From an uncultured Prevotella sp. (GTDB taxonomy: Bacteria; Bacteroidota; Bacteroidia; Bacteroidales; Bacteroidaceae), in NCBI GenBank assembly GCA_946186945.1, contig CAMHPC010000002.1:1-56637 (forward strand): a stretch of 56,637 nt of DNA, given 5' to 3'. Below the pieces are notes generated by a model. The model did no database searches. It saw nothing but the letters and a program-made list of their open reading frames with translations, and had not been told where the DNA came from. Within the stretch, counting starts at the first letter, position 1. Every line of letters starts with the position of its first letter. Of this stretch, positions 1-8,344 are shown piece by piece. A program made the position numbers and the translations under genes.

Positions 1-260
1 AGGTTGAAATGAATATCGGGGAAGTCGATGAGCCATGGTTTTCCTCCTTCTTCGTAAGAGAAGAGAAGATGTTTATCTATTCCATAAATATCTTTCATGG
101 CTTTTTTCAGCGTCAAGTATGCCGCAGCCGACAGTTGTCTGCTTTTCATCGGTTTAAATCTCAGCACTTGTTCCTTGCGCTGTGCTGAAAGCAGCGGCAA
201 GGTCTGGTTCACGTCGAGGTTGTCCACATCTCGACATATATACACCCATATTTTGTTCAT
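1..260 (-). CDS. 4'-phosphopantetheinyl transferase superfamily protein, N-terminal part (cut by window edge)
   Basis: The frame opens at the ATG at 260-258 and runs off the left edge, leaving 86 codons. It begins MNKIWVYICRDV, and near the edge it contains GGKPWLIDFPDIHFN, which fits the conserved 'GKP...hFNlSHS' block of Sfp-type transferases. These enzymes move phosphopantetheine from coenzyme A to a serine of acyl or peptidyl carrier proteins in the cytoplasm. The magnesium-binding DxE and the WxxKE motif would lie in the missing part, so activity cannot be judged. The gene is divergent from higBA, with a TACATTTG -7 box at 289-296 on its own strand. The short 5' leader could fold a GAGAAA/TTTCTC hairpin (269-286). 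The family call rests on one block, so the subfamily (primary or secondary metabolism) is open. Confidence 0.7.
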   Translation of the reverse strand, partial: MNKIWVYICRDVDNLDVNQTLPLLSAQRKEQVLRFKPMKSRQLSAAAYLTLKKAMKDIYGIDKHLLFSYEEGGKPWLIDFPDIHFN

Positions 261-288
261 AATTACCTGAGAAACATTTATTTCTCTG

Positions 289-296
289 CAAATGTA
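289..296 (-). promoter_or_regulatory. Bacteroidetes -7 box for the phosphopantetheinyl transferase gene
   Basis: On the minus strand this reads TACATTTG, a full match to the Bacteroidetes -7 consensus TAnnTTTG, 29 bp upstream of the ATG. No clear TTTG -33 element lies at the usual distance. Confidence 0.5.
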
Positions 297-349
297 CGCA
301 AAAAACAAGACAAGACGCGCATGTATAGCAAAGAAATATTGTTCTATAA

Positions 350-380
350 TTTGCGAACACCAGTTTTTTTTGTACTTTTG
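350..380 (+). promoter_or_regulatory. Promoter of higB-higA
   Basis: TTTG at 350-353, 19 bp, then TACTTTTG at 373-380: both Bacteroidetes promoter elements at ideal spacing. The ATG of higB follows 8 bp after the -7 box, so the transcript is nearly leaderless. TTTGCAAA (377-384), an 8-bp palindrome, overlaps the -7 box and could be part of an operator for autoregulation; that last point is inference. Confidence 0.65.
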
Positions 381-388
381 CAAACAGT

Positions 389-706
389 ATGATAGTTACA
401 TTTGAACAAACATATCTACGGCAATTATACACAGACGGTAAGGCAAGTGACAAGCACCACCGTTTTCAGCCCCAGATTATCTCCAAATACATCAAGGTCA
501 TCAACCTTATGAAACAACTGGAGAATGTCTTAGGGCTTGTTAAGTATGGTTCTCTTCACTACGAGAAGTTGCACAGCGATAAAGAAGGGCTTTCATCTGT
601 CCGTATCAACGACCAGTACCGTATTGAATTTGCCGAAGGTATGGAATCTGGTAAGCAGATTGTCACAGTTTGTAACATCACAGATTTGTCGAACCATTAT
701 AAATAA
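389..706 (+). CDS. higB: HigB/RelE-family toxin of a type II toxin-antitoxin system
   Basis: This 105-residue protein has the RelE/HigB pattern: an N-terminal helical part, then LHYEKLHSDKEGLSSVRI, the segment QYRIEFAEG and a C-terminal strand IVTVCNITDLSNHYK. Family members are ribosome-dependent mRNA endonucleases that cut translated mRNA and slow growth; the basic and aromatic residues near SVRINDQYRIEF and the final HYK sit where the active-site surface lies in HigB proteins. The gene is 16 bp upstream of an Xre-type antitoxin in toxin-first order, which is typical of higBA and unlike relBE. Its own good promoter lies just upstream. The chromosomal position directly before menC suggests a later insertion into that locus. 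Family confidence is high; activity is untested. Confidence 0.85.
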   Translation: MIVTFEQTYLRQLYTDGKASDKHHRFQPQIISKYIKVINLMKQLENVLGLVKYGSLHYEKLHSDKEGLSSVRINDQYRIEFAEGMESGKQIVTVCNITDLSNHYK

Positions 707-722
707 TATAGGAGGACGAGAT

Positions 723-1067
723 ATGACCACACTTGAAGGAGTAGATCCGAAGATGATAGCAAACAATCTGAAACCATTTCAGCCCACCCATCCCGGCGAA
801 GTGTTGAAGGACGAATTGGAATATCGTGGTATTTCACAACGAGGTTTCGCAAAGAAGATAGGCATTTCATATTCAGCATTCAACGAAATACTAAATGGCA
901 AACGTTCTCTCAGTCCTGAACTTGCATTGATGATGGAGGCAGCACTTGGTGTAGATGCCGCCCCGCTGTTGGCAATGCAGAACGAATACGATATGCTGAT
1001 GGCTGAGCGCGATGAGTCGTTTATGGAGAAACTAAATCAGATTCGCCGCATAGCAGCAATCTTCTGA
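723..1067 (+). CDS. higA: HigA-family antitoxin, Xre-type DNA-binding protein
   Basis: The start at 723 is set by a strong ribosome binding site (AGGAGG at 711-716) and by the family pattern; a longer frame upstream only overlaps higB. The protein has 114 residues. It contains FQPTHPGEVLKDELEYRGIS near residues 19-38, the hallmark HigA start 'hPGe.L...le..gis', followed by a helix-turn-helix at about 37-61 (QRGFAKKIGISYSAFNEILN, then GKRSLS). HigA binds and neutralises HigB and represses the operon. The C-terminal helix (MLMAERDESFMEKLNQIRRI) is charged. The stop is 20 bp from the menC start, so readthrough into menC is likely and HigA may affect menC expression. Confidence 0.88.
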   Translation: MTTLEGVDPKMIANNLKPFQPTHPGEVLKDELEYRGISQRGFAKKIGISYSAFNEILNGKRSLSPELALMMEAALGVDAAPLLAMQNEYDMLMAERDESFMEKLNQIRRIAAIF

Positions 1068-1087
1068 CAAAACTGCGACTATCAAAT

Positions 1088-2101
1088 ATGAAGACAGAGA
1101 TAGAGGAACGTGTATTGCATTTCCTTCAACCTGCAGGTACATCGCGCGGGGTATATACCGAACGGAGGATATGGCTGATACATGTGCACGAGGGTGAAAG
1201 AGAGGGCGTGGGCGAATGTGCACCACTGCCACAACTCAGTTGTGACGACACGCCCGACTACCTACAAGTGCTCCAAGAACAGTGCAAGAAGTTGGAAGAG
1301 ACGGGAGAGATAGACATGAGCAGCGCCCGCCATTATCCCAGTATGCTTTTTGGTTTAGAGATGGCATTATTGTCACTGCGACATGGCCTGCGTATATTCG
1401 ACACCCCCTTTACACGAGGTGAGGAAGGTATACCGATAAACGGACTGGTATGGATGGGTAGTTTTCAGGAGATGAGCCAGCGTATAGAGCAGAAGTTGGA
1501 ACAGGGTTTCAAATGCGTGAAACTGAAGATTGGCGCGATAGACTTTGAATCGGAATTGGCATTGCTGGCTAAGATACGCAGTCGCTACAGCAGCAGTATG
1601 GTACAGTTGCGTGTGGATGCCAACGGAGCCTTTACCCCAGCCGATGCCATGGAGAAGTTGGAGCGTCTGTCTCGCTTCCACCTGCACAGCATAGAGCAGC
1701 CCATCCGTGCCGGACAGTGGCAATGGATGTCGGAGTTGTGCAGAAACAGTCCTATACCTATCGCCCTGGATGAGGAGTTGATTGGTGCCAATGACAACAC
1801 GGCACGTGAGCAACTCTTGCGTGATATACATCCGTCCTTCATAGTGCTGAAGCCATCACTGCATGGAGGTATTGACGGCTGCAATGAATGGATATCGCTG
1901 TCGAGAAGGATGGGAATAGGTTCATGGATAACATCAGCACTTGAGAGCAACATCGGTCTGAGTGCCATAGCCCAGTATTGCAGTTGGGTGTACGGCAGCC
2001 ACCTGACCCTGCCACAGGGACTGGGCACCGGACTGCTATATGCCGACAACACCCCTGCCAGCACCGAGGTGCGCGGCAATAAGTTATGGATGCTGACCTG
2101 A
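1088..2101 (+). CDS. menC: o-succinylbenzoate synthase (enolase superfamily)
   Basis: MenC dehydrates SHCHC to o-succinylbenzoate in menaquinone synthesis. The 337-residue protein shows the enolase-superfamily barrel: KLKIG (145-149) with the acid/base lysines, DANGA (177-181), SIEQP (201-205) and DEE (228-230) giving the Asp-Glu-Asp metal ligands, and LKPSLHGG (254-261) with the second catalytic lysine. The segment SALESNIGLSAIAQY near 283-297 is typical of Bacteroidetes MenC rather than of dipeptide epimerases, which is the main alternative. No other men genes are visible; they may lie outside the window or elsewhere. The gene starts 20 bp after higA and its last codons overlap the convergent downstream gene by 18 bp, so no terminator fits between them. 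Confidence 0.87.
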   Translation: MKTEIEERVLHFLQPAGTSRGVYTERRIWLIHVHEGEREGVGECAPLPQLSCDDTPDYLQVLQEQCKKLEETGEIDMSSARHYPSMLFGLEMALLSLRHGLRIFDTPFTRGEEGIPINGLVWMGSFQEMSQRIEQKLEQGFKCVKLKIGAIDFESELALLAKIRSRYSSSMVQLRVDANGAFTPADAMEKLERLSRFHLHSIEQPIRAGQWQWMSELCRNSPIPIALDEELIGANDNTAREQLLRDIHPSFIVLKPSLHGGIDGCNEWISLSRRMGIGSWITSALESNIGLSAIAQYCSWVYGSHLTLPQGLGTGLLYADNTPASTEVRGNKLWMLT

Positions 2102-2839
2102 GTTCACACCATAGCCAAACAGAGCGAAATCACCTTTCAGTGGGTCTCCGGGAAACACCTCTCGCAGCGAGTCAGTCAGTCTGGTGGCAGCCGACATGGA
2201 TGCCGTCTTGCTGCTGAGCAGTCGCAGACGGTTTGCTTGCTGCAAGACATGAGTATCGAGTGGCATGATAAGAGAATCCTTGTCGATAAAATCTGCCCAC
2301 AGCCCGAGGTCAACTGGTGAGTGGTCTCTTACCATCCACCTGAGGAACATACACAGCCGCTTACATGCAGAGGCGGCATCCTTGGGTACAGGAGCACAGT
2401 GTCCGTGGGTGGAGAAGAACTGACACAGTGCCCTTATTGCACTGAGGGTATCATGAGCATTGCATCTGACGTACTCACCCAGAGAACCATAGTCTTTCAA
2501 CATAGTCTGAAGTTCACTCAGCAGGTAATGGATGTCTCCCACAGTGTATAGGCGGTAGAAGCAAGCCTTGCTGTTCTCAGGCAGCGAACTACGAAATGCC
2601 CCTGTAAGCACCCATTGATGCATGCTGTCGCCTGCCTGTTCCATCAGCCACTGTATACGAGCCATAAACTGTTTACGACTGCCGTAACTGAGACAAGACG
2701 CCACAAAAGCAATCGTCTCCTGGTCTTTCCGTCCAACAACCTGGTGCATAAACCATGATGGGTCGCCGGTTAAGAATTGCTCATTCTCGTATTGAGCAGC
2801 ATACCTTTGCAGCAGCAGAGAAGTATTGTGGTCTATCAT
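2084..2839 (-). CDS. TIGR02757 (DUF2400) family protein
   Basis: This 251-residue protein matches the TIGR02757 family found widely in Bacteroidetes: an N-terminal helical half with ASCLSYGSRKQFM, and a C-terminal half with CMFLRWMVRDHSPVDLGLW and MPLDTHVLQQANRLRLL. The second half resembles helix-hairpin-helix DNA glycosylases in layout (a lysine/aspartate pair followed by DTHV), but no enzymatic function is established. The ATG overlaps the stop of the upstream M16 peptidase by 4 bp (ATGA), so the two are co-translated in one operon. The 3' end overlaps menC on the opposite strand. Confidence 0.8.
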   Translation of the reverse strand: MIDHNTSLLLQRYAAQYENEQFLTGDPSWFMHQVVGRKDQETIAFVASCLSYGSRKQFMARIQWLMEQAGDSMHQWVLTGAFRSSLPENSKACFYRLYTVGDIHYLLSELQTMLKDYGSLGEYVRCNAHDTLSAIRALCQFFSTHGHCAPVPKDAASACKRLCMFLRWMVRDHSPVDLGLWADFIDKDSLIMPLDTHVLQQANRLRLLSSKTASMSAATRLTDSLREVFPGDPLKGDFALFGYGVNSGQHP

Positions 2840-5730
2840 TTATTTATCAGGTCTTTCATTTTTAGTACAATCACCTTGCCATATTTCCTCAACTCCTTCA
2901 TGTTCAGACTTTTCTTATCTCCCATGATGGCAATAACCCTTCTACCAGCATTGCACTTCACATATTTCTCATAGAAGGTCTTCATATCGTTGATTGTAGC
3001 CCGTTTATATATATCGAACAGTCCATCATTGCTGTCCTTCTCATAACCCAGTTGTCGTAGGTGCGCTACCTCCTGCGGCAAATGTCTGAATGTGGGATAG
3101 TTGTTGTATATATCATTGATACACTCCTGTCTGGCAGTAATGAAAGAGTTGTCGCGTACGGGTAAGTCGTTCATCAAGGAATCCATGAGAGCGATGACCT
3201 GCATAGACTTGTCAGCCTGTGTGCCCACGTAACTGACCAGTGCGAGTGGCGACTGCGGTTGGGTCTTGATAGAATTAGTCCAGAGCACACTCCCTGTGAG
3301 ATATGCCATGGACCGAAATTCCCTCACCTCCTGGAAGAGCACGGACGACATGCTACCGCCGATATAGGATTTTAGGAGTTGTGCCATCGCCCTACCCTCC
3401 TGAGTAGGTTGAGGTGCTATCTGATAGTATGAAATAATCTGGTTTTGTCTGGACTCGTCCATATCCACGACGTACACTATCTGTTCATCGTAAGTCTTAA
3501 TATCGTAATCGTAAGCATTGTATGGCAGGGCAGCCTGACTCTCAGGAATGAATTGTCTTACCACGCGTGCCACACGCTCATTCGTCAGTGTCCCGGTATA
3601 GGTGACTGAGCATGGAGAGTAGAAGATGATATTGAATATAGAGAGCAATTCTGCCGAGGAAAGGGTTTTTGCCTCATCGTAAGTGATACGATTGAGCATG
3701 GGCGACTGTTCTCCGAGTATCAACCTGAGCAAGAGAGCATTGAACACCCCATCTTGGTCCTGACCTAATGAAGACTCTTCTGCCCTGACATTCCCTATCA
3801 CCTTTTTCATGATATCCTCATCAGCCTTGACATGTGTGAGCAGATGGTAGAGCAGTTGCATGGTGGCACCGAAGTTTCGGTCTATCCCTTTCACTGTGAT
3901 GGACGTAGATTTCGGCTCGCTACTAAAGTCAATACTCGCGCCGAGCGACTGCAGTCTTGTTTCCAGTTGCTGTTTCTTCAACGAGTCCGTGCCGCACAGA
4001 TTCATCATGGCAGTAGCCATACCCAGTCGTGAATTGGCCTTCATACCGATATTATAGTTCAACACGAGTTCAAACATATCGTTCACGTCATTGTTCTTAT
4101 GATAGAGAGTGGTGTTGGCATCAAGAGGTGTGACAGTGACATCACGATTGAAATCAATAAGTCGGGGTGGTGTTTCAGCAACAGGCACCTGAGCCAACAC
4201 CGTGGCAAACTGCGACTCGGCTCCATTGTTTCTTGGCACTACAGGCATATATCCGGGCTGCGTCATTCTGTCTTTGTCGTACGAGCCTTTTTTCTTCTTA
4301 AATCTGACGAAAGGCAGGTTAAGGTATTTCTTTGCCACATGTACGACATCTTCACGAGTGAGGTGTCGTATGGCATTCACCTTATCTACATACTCTTGCC
4401 ATTTATGTCCGGAGGCCATCAATTCCACCATTTTCATCGACTTGCCATCAATACTCTCCAACCCGCGCATGGCATCTCGGTAGAGTTTCTGTTTCTGGGT
4501 GTTGAAGACATCGTCAGAGAACTGTCCCTGCAATAACTGCTGAAGTTGTCGTTTACAGCTATTTTCAGCCTTTTTGGTCTTTGCCAGCAAGTTGGGCATC
4601 ACATACATCATTGCCACCGCTGCATCGTTGAGAGTCACAGTAGAGAAACCAGCAGCCATCAGTTCTCCTTCATTTACCAGCGAGTCGAGCATGCCAGCCT
4701 GCCCGTTGGAGAGCAGACTCGCCACCATATCCATGGCATTGTCATCTTCGTCAAACTCCGTAGGAGCCTTGAAAGCCAACATCTCTACGCTAATTAACGG
4801 TATGGGCAGTTTCACCTCTACCGTCCTTTCCTTGGTGATAGCAGGCAGAGGTGATATTCCCCTCTCGGGCAGTTTGCCACGCGGTATACGGGCAAAGGTA
4901 CGTTCGAGGAGAGGCAGCACCTGGTCGGCAGAGAAGTCACCACACAGTATTATTCCCATATTGCAGCCCACGTAATACTTTTCGTAAAAGTCTTTCATCT
5001 CCGAGAGTCGTGGGCGCTTCAGGTTCTCCGTGCTGCCGAGTACGGGATAGGCATACGGCTGTGTGCCAAACAGTTCTTTCATTATCACCTGTCGTATTGC
5101 CCCCATCGGGTCATCCGCCTCTCTGTTCTTCTCCTCATATACCGTCTCGAGTTCAGTCTGAAACATTCTGAACACAGGGTTGATAAATCTCTGGCTATTG
5201 AGCATGCACCACTGTTCTAAGTATTGGGGTGTGAAGGAGTTGTGATAGAACGTGAAGTCGTAGGACGTGCCGGCATTGAGATTGCTGCCTCCATACCTTG
5301 AAACTAGGCTATTAAACTCGTTTGGGATAGTGTAATCACTGGCTTTTACACTCAGTCTGTTGATCTCTTTCTGTATGACTTCCCTATGCATGTCGTCATC
5401 GGCAGCAGCCAACCTGTCGTAAGCATCGCTGATAGAGTCGAGCCACACCTTCTCTGCCTTATAATCAATGGTGCCGATGCAATCGGTACCTTTAAACATG
5501 ATATGCTCAAAATAGTGGGCGATACCAGTATTGGGACAGTCTTTGGCACCGGCATTGACCACGACAGCGCCAAACACCTTGGGTTGGGAGTGATCTTCAT
5601 TGAGCCATACTTTCATTCCGTTGCTCAACGTGGTCTCGCTCACCACCAGCGACTGGGGTGTCTGGGCACTCACGGCGCAGGACATGCTCCGCAGTGCTGC
5701 CATAAGTGAAATGGCGATAAATATTCTCAT
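2836..5730 (-). CDS. Secreted M16 family zinc metallopeptidase (pitrilysin-like, two-domain)
   Basis: The chosen start (ATG 5730-5728, or the one two codons earlier) lies just after a TACTTTTG -7 box at 5762-5769 and begins a signal peptide (MRIFIAISLMAALRSM); the frame is open further upstream but that part would lie inside the promoter. About 964 residues. The inverted zinc motif HYFEH is at 72-76, with the third ligand expected near TELETVYEE (192-200). The second half (from about residue 540) has the M16 fold without a zinc motif, as is usual for periplasmic M16 proteins that form a clam shell from one chain. An acidic insert (AAADDDMHREVI) separates the zinc motif from the third ligand. 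Likely degrades peptides in the periplasm. Operon with the TIGR02757 gene. Confidence 0.88.
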   Translation of the reverse strand: MRIFIAISLMAALRSMSCAVSAQTPQSLVVSETTLSNGMKVWLNEDHSQPKVFGAVVVNAGAKDCPNTGIAHYFEHIMFKGTDCIGTIDYKAEKVWLDSISDAYDRLAAADDDMHREVIQKEINRLSVKASDYTIPNEFNSLVSRYGGSNLNAGTSYDFTFYHNSFTPQYLEQWCMLNSQRFINPVFRMFQTELETVYEEKNREADDPMGAIRQVIMKELFGTQPYAYPVLGSTENLKRPRLSEMKDFYEKYYVGCNMGIILCGDFSADQVLPLLERTFARIPRGKLPERGISPLPAITKERTVEVKLPIPLISVEMLAFKAPTEFDEDDNAMDMVASLLSNGQAGMLDSLVNEGELMAAGFSTVTLNDAAVAMMYVMPNLLAKTKKAENSCKRQLQQLLQGQFSDDVFNTQKQKLYRDAMRGLESIDGKSMKMVELMASGHKWQEYVDKVNAIRHLTREDVVHVAKKYLNLPFVRFKKKKGSYDKDRMTQPGYMPVVPRNNGAESQFATVLAQVPVAETPPRLIDFNRDVTVTPLDANTTLYHKNNDVNDMFELVLNYNIGMKANSRLGMATAMMNLCGTDSLKKQQLETRLQSLGASIDFSSEPKSTSITVKGIDRNFGATMQLLYHLLTHVKADEDIMKKVIGNVRAEESSLGQDQDGVFNALLLRLILGEQSPMLNRITYDEAKTLSSAELLSIFNIIFYSPCSVTYTGTLTNERVARVVRQFIPESQAALPYNAYDYDIKTYDEQIVYVVDMDESRQNQIISYYQIAPQPTQEGRAMAQLLKSYIGGSMSSVLFQEVREFRSMAYLTGSVLWTNSIKTQPQSPLALVSYVGTQADKSMQVIALMDSLMNDLPVRDNSFITARQECINDIYNNYPTFRHLPQEVAHLRQLGYEKDSNDGLFDIYKRATINDMKTFYEKYVKCNAGRRVIAIMGDKKSLNMKELRKYGKVIVLKMKDLINK

Positions 5731-5761
5731 CGGCATAGACAATAAATATTGGTAAGTAGTG

Positions 5762-5769
5762 CAAAAGTA
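5762..5769 (-). promoter_or_regulatory. -7 box for the M16 peptidase operon
   Basis: Reads TACTTTTG on the minus strand (consensus TAnnTTTG), about 30 bp upstream of the signal-peptide ATG. It rules out the longer start at 5847 for that gene. Confidence 0.55.
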
Positions 5770-5831
5770 ATAAAAAGCGATGAACAATATACTTGTGATT
5801 GACAATAAAAATGAAAAACTTTGTTTCTCAT

Positions 5832-5862
5832 TTTGTATTGTGCTCATTTAATCGTATATTTG
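5832..5862 (+). promoter_or_regulatory. Promoter of deoD
   Basis: TTTG at 5832-5835, 19 bp, then TATATTTG at 5855-5862: both Bacteroidetes promoter elements at ideal spacing, 47 bp upstream of the deoD ATG. It is divergent from the M16 promoter 90 bp away. Confidence 0.7.
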
Positions 5863-5909
5863 CAGTGAAAACCAACAATCATTGTAAAACACAAATACCT
5901 TCTTATTAT

Positions 5910-6617
5910 ATGGCGAAGACACCCACACCCCATATAGGGGCACAATACGGCGAGATAGCCGAGACAGTGATAATGGCAGGCGACCCTTTGCGTGCCAAGT
6001 TCATGGCAGAGAACTTCCTTGACAACCCAGTACTATTCAACAATGTGCGCGGCATGTTGGGCTATACCGGCACCCATAACGGCAAGCGAGTGAGTGTGAT
6101 GGGTCATGGCATGGGCATACCCTCTATCAGTATCTACACCTACGAGTTGTTCAATTTCTACGATGTGAAGACGATTATACGTGTAGGTAGTGCCGGCAGC
6201 ATGCATGAAGACCTACATTTAGGCGACCTGATGATTGCCCAGGGTGCATGTACCGACTCCAACTACGGGGCACAGTTTGGTTTGCCGGGCACCTTTGCCC
6301 CGATAGCCGACTTCGGTCTGCTGCGCGGTGCCGTAGAAGCATGCGAGCGCATGGGTTACCGCTACAAGGTGGGCAACATATTCTCTTCAGATCTTTTCTA
6401 CGGAGAGAACAATTACAACGACCGTTGGAGAAAGATGCAGGTTATGGCTATAGAGATGGAGGCCGCCGCCTTGTATATGAATGCCGCCCGTACCGGCAAG
6501 CGAGCCCTCGCCATCTGCACCATCTCCGACCATCTGCTCACAGGAGAATGCACCTCGGCGGAGGAGCGTCAGTCCACCTTCACCAAGATGATGGATGTGG
6601 CATTCTCGCTTATCTGA
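5910..6617 (+). CDS. deoD: Purine-nucleoside phosphorylase, DeoD type
   Basis: DeoD cleaves purine (deoxy)nucleosides with phosphate to base and (deoxy)ribose 1-phosphate in purine salvage. The start at 5910 gives 235 residues, the usual length, and begins MAKTPTPHIGA; the frame extends upstream only through the promoter. Family blocks: MAGDPLRAKF (22-31, phosphate site), RVGSAGS (91-97), and MEAAALYMNA followed by CTISDHLLTGE, which holds the purine-binding Asp. Single-gene transcript between its promoter and a strong hairpin terminator. Confidence 0.93.
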   Translation: MAKTPTPHIGAQYGEIAETVIMAGDPLRAKFMAENFLDNPVLFNNVRGMLGYTGTHNGKRVSVMGHGMGIPSISIYTYELFNFYDVKTIIRVGSAGSMHEDLHLGDLMIAQGACTDSNYGAQFGLPGTFAPIADFGLLRGAVEACERMGYRYKVGNIFSSDLFYGENNYNDRWRKMQVMAIEMEAAALYMNAARTGKRALAICTISDHLLTGECTSAEERQSTFTKMMDVAFSLI

Positions 6618-6640
6618 CAAAGTAACGTGAAAAGTATTAT

Positions 6641-6681
6641 AAACGAAGAAGTCCCCTGCTTTGTAGGGGACTTCTTCGTTT
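6641..6681. terminator. Bidirectional terminator between deoD and the DUF4301 gene
   Basis: A perfect 17-bp inverted repeat (arms 6641-6657 and 6665-6681, core GAAGTCCCCT/AGGGGACTTC) with a 7-nt loop. AAA and TTT flank it, so it can act on both convergent transcripts. Confidence 0.85.
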
Positions 6682-6688
6682 TCACATC

Positions 6689-8206
6689 TTACTGATGTTG
6701 TGGTCTGAGCAGGTCGTTTACCGTCTTCACGGGGTTGAATGTAGAAAGTGGCACCTCCACGAATATCGTGTTCCAGTCGCTCATGGCGCCATTCCACAGT
6801 CCGGGCAGTTCCAGAGCTTTGAGTTCCTTGCCACCCTTGCTCTTGTTTGATATGAAGCCCGTGGAGCGATCCACATATTTCGGCAGTTCGAAGCGTTTGC
6901 CCTTGTAATCCCTGACAGCGCATACCAAGTCAACGGGATTGAAATGTGTGCCCTCGTTAAACATCTTCATGTACTCCTCATTAGACTTGTCTATCTGACT
7001 GCTTTCAAGTATTTGCAGACTTATGGTGCCATCCTGATTATATGTGAGGAAGGGTCCTCCGCCAGGTTCACCCACATTCTTCACCACGCCACACACACGC
7101 ATGGGGCGGTTGAGTTTTTTGCGCAGGTATTCCACCTTCTCATCCTTGCCAAGACTGTCATACTGCGGGTTGCAACAGCAGAGGTCGTTTTGCACAAAGA
7201 GTGCCATCTGCTGTATTTCATCGTCAGAGAGATTACCCTCATCGATGCGCTTCAGATAGTCGAATGCCTTAGCCTGCAGCCCTACGAGCACACCGGCTAT
7301 CACCTGTTTGTAGAGCACGGTGTCCTCTTTCAACTTGTCGGGCACCACATTGTCTATATTTTTTATGAAAATGACATCAGCATCTATATCATTCAGGTTC
7401 TCTATCAGTGCACCGTGTCCACCCGGACGGAACACCAGTTGTCCTTTGTCGTCTCTGAAAGGAGTGTTGTCCTTGTTGGCTGCCAGGGTATCGGTGCTGG
7501 GTTTCTGTTCGGAGAAGGATACCTGATATGACACTCCGAAATTCTTTGCCATCTCATCAACTTTCTCCTTCACTTTCTGCTGGAAGAGAGCCAGGTGGTC
7601 GTGGCTGACGGTAAAGTGAATGTTAGCCTGTCCTTTGCTGGCAGCATACATAGCAGCCTCTGCCAGATGTTCCTCCATAGGAGTTCTGGCACCCTCGGTA
7701 TAGTTATGGAAGAGCAGGAGGCCCTTGGGCAGTTGTCCGTAGTTGAGTCCTTCAGCCTTCAGCATGTTTGCTGCCACAGCCTTGAACTTACCTTCCTCCA
7801 TCAGTTGGTCGATGCCCTTACCTTCGTTTTCGATACATTTCTCGTTGAGAGCATCGAAGAAGGCAAAGTTATGGATATTGTCGAAATACTGCTTCTCAAA
7901 GTCGGTGGTAGGCACATCATATTCAGCATCCACGAATGCGAACATGTCTTTGAACATACGGCTGGCGGCACCTGAAGCAGGTACGAATTTGACGATAGAG
8001 TGTCCTTGCGCCTTGTATTCATCCCACAGTTTCACATACTCCTGAGCCTGACTGTCAGTAGTGCCGATGATGCCTTTACCAACGGCAGCCGCAGCCTCGA
8101 GGCGCAGGAATGGGAAACCAGTTTTAAACTCGTCCAGTTGATGATTGATTTGCTCTTCGGTAATGCCCTTTGAGCACAACAGTTTTAAATCTTCTTGTGT
8201 AAGCAT
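6689..8206 (-). CDS. DUF4301 family protein
   Basis: A 505-residue protein matching DUF4301, a family common in Bacteroidetes with no settled function. Recognisable stretches are SIVKFVPASGAASRMFKDMF near residue 70, LLFHNYTEGARTPMEEHLAE near 165, and FRPGGHGALIENLNDIDADV near 265. The glycine-rich PASGAASRM loop and the GGHGALIENLN motif resemble nucleotide-sugar or UTP-binding loops of nucleotidyltransferases, but this is only a visual likeness. No signal peptide or membrane segment, so probably cytoplasmic. Single-gene transcript with its own promoter and the deoD-shared terminator. Confidence 0.8.
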   Translation of the reverse strand: MLTQEDLKLLCSKGITEEQINHQLDEFKTGFPFLRLEAAAAVGKGIIGTTDSQAQEYVKLWDEYKAQGHSIVKFVPASGAASRMFKDMFAFVDAEYDVPTTDFEKQYFDNIHNFAFFDALNEKCIENEGKGIDQLMEEGKFKAVAANMLKAEGLNYGQLPKGLLLFHNYTEGARTPMEEHLAEAAMYAASKGQANIHFTVSHDHLALFQQKVKEKVDEMAKNFGVSYQVSFSEQKPSTDTLAANKDNTPFRDDKGQLVFRPGGHGALIENLNDIDADVIFIKNIDNVVPDKLKEDTVLYKQVIAGVLVGLQAKAFDYLKRIDEGNLSDDEIQQMALFVQNDLCCCNPQYDSLGKDEKVEYLRKKLNRPMRVCGVVKNVGEPGGGPFLTYNQDGTISLQILESSQIDKSNEEYMKMFNEGTHFNPVDLVCAVRDYKGKRFELPKYVDRSTGFISNKSKGGKELKALELPGLWNGAMSDWNTIFVEVPLSTFNPVKTVNDLLRPQHQ

Positions 8207-8243
8207 GATATACGAATAAATAAGTGATATAGATATTTTTGTA

Positions 8244-8272
8244 CAAAAATAGTTACTTTTTTATAAAAACAA
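8244..8272 (-). promoter_or_regulatory. Promoter of the DUF4301 gene
   Basis: On the minus strand, TTG at 8272-8270, 18 bp, then TATTTTTG at 8251-8244. The -7 box fits TAnnTTTG and lies 37 bp upstream of the ATG. Confidence 0.5.
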
Positions 8273-8294
8273 TCATAATTGGGCAGAAAATTGC

Positions 8295-8302
8295 TAATTT
8301 TG
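8295..8302 (+). promoter_or_regulatory. -7 box for the (p)ppGpp synthetase gene
   Basis: TAATTTTG matches TAnnTTTG and lies 42 bp before the ATG at 8345. No good -33 element at standard distance. It excludes the longer reading frame starting at 8279. Confidence 0.5.
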
Positions 8303-8344
8303 CATAGCATTTTAGAAACATCGTCCGCTATACAGAAAAAAGGA

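Noticed and set aside
537..722. N-terminal extension of higA
   Set aside because: The extra part overlaps higB in another frame; the strong AGGAGG at 711-716 and the family pattern fix the start at 723.
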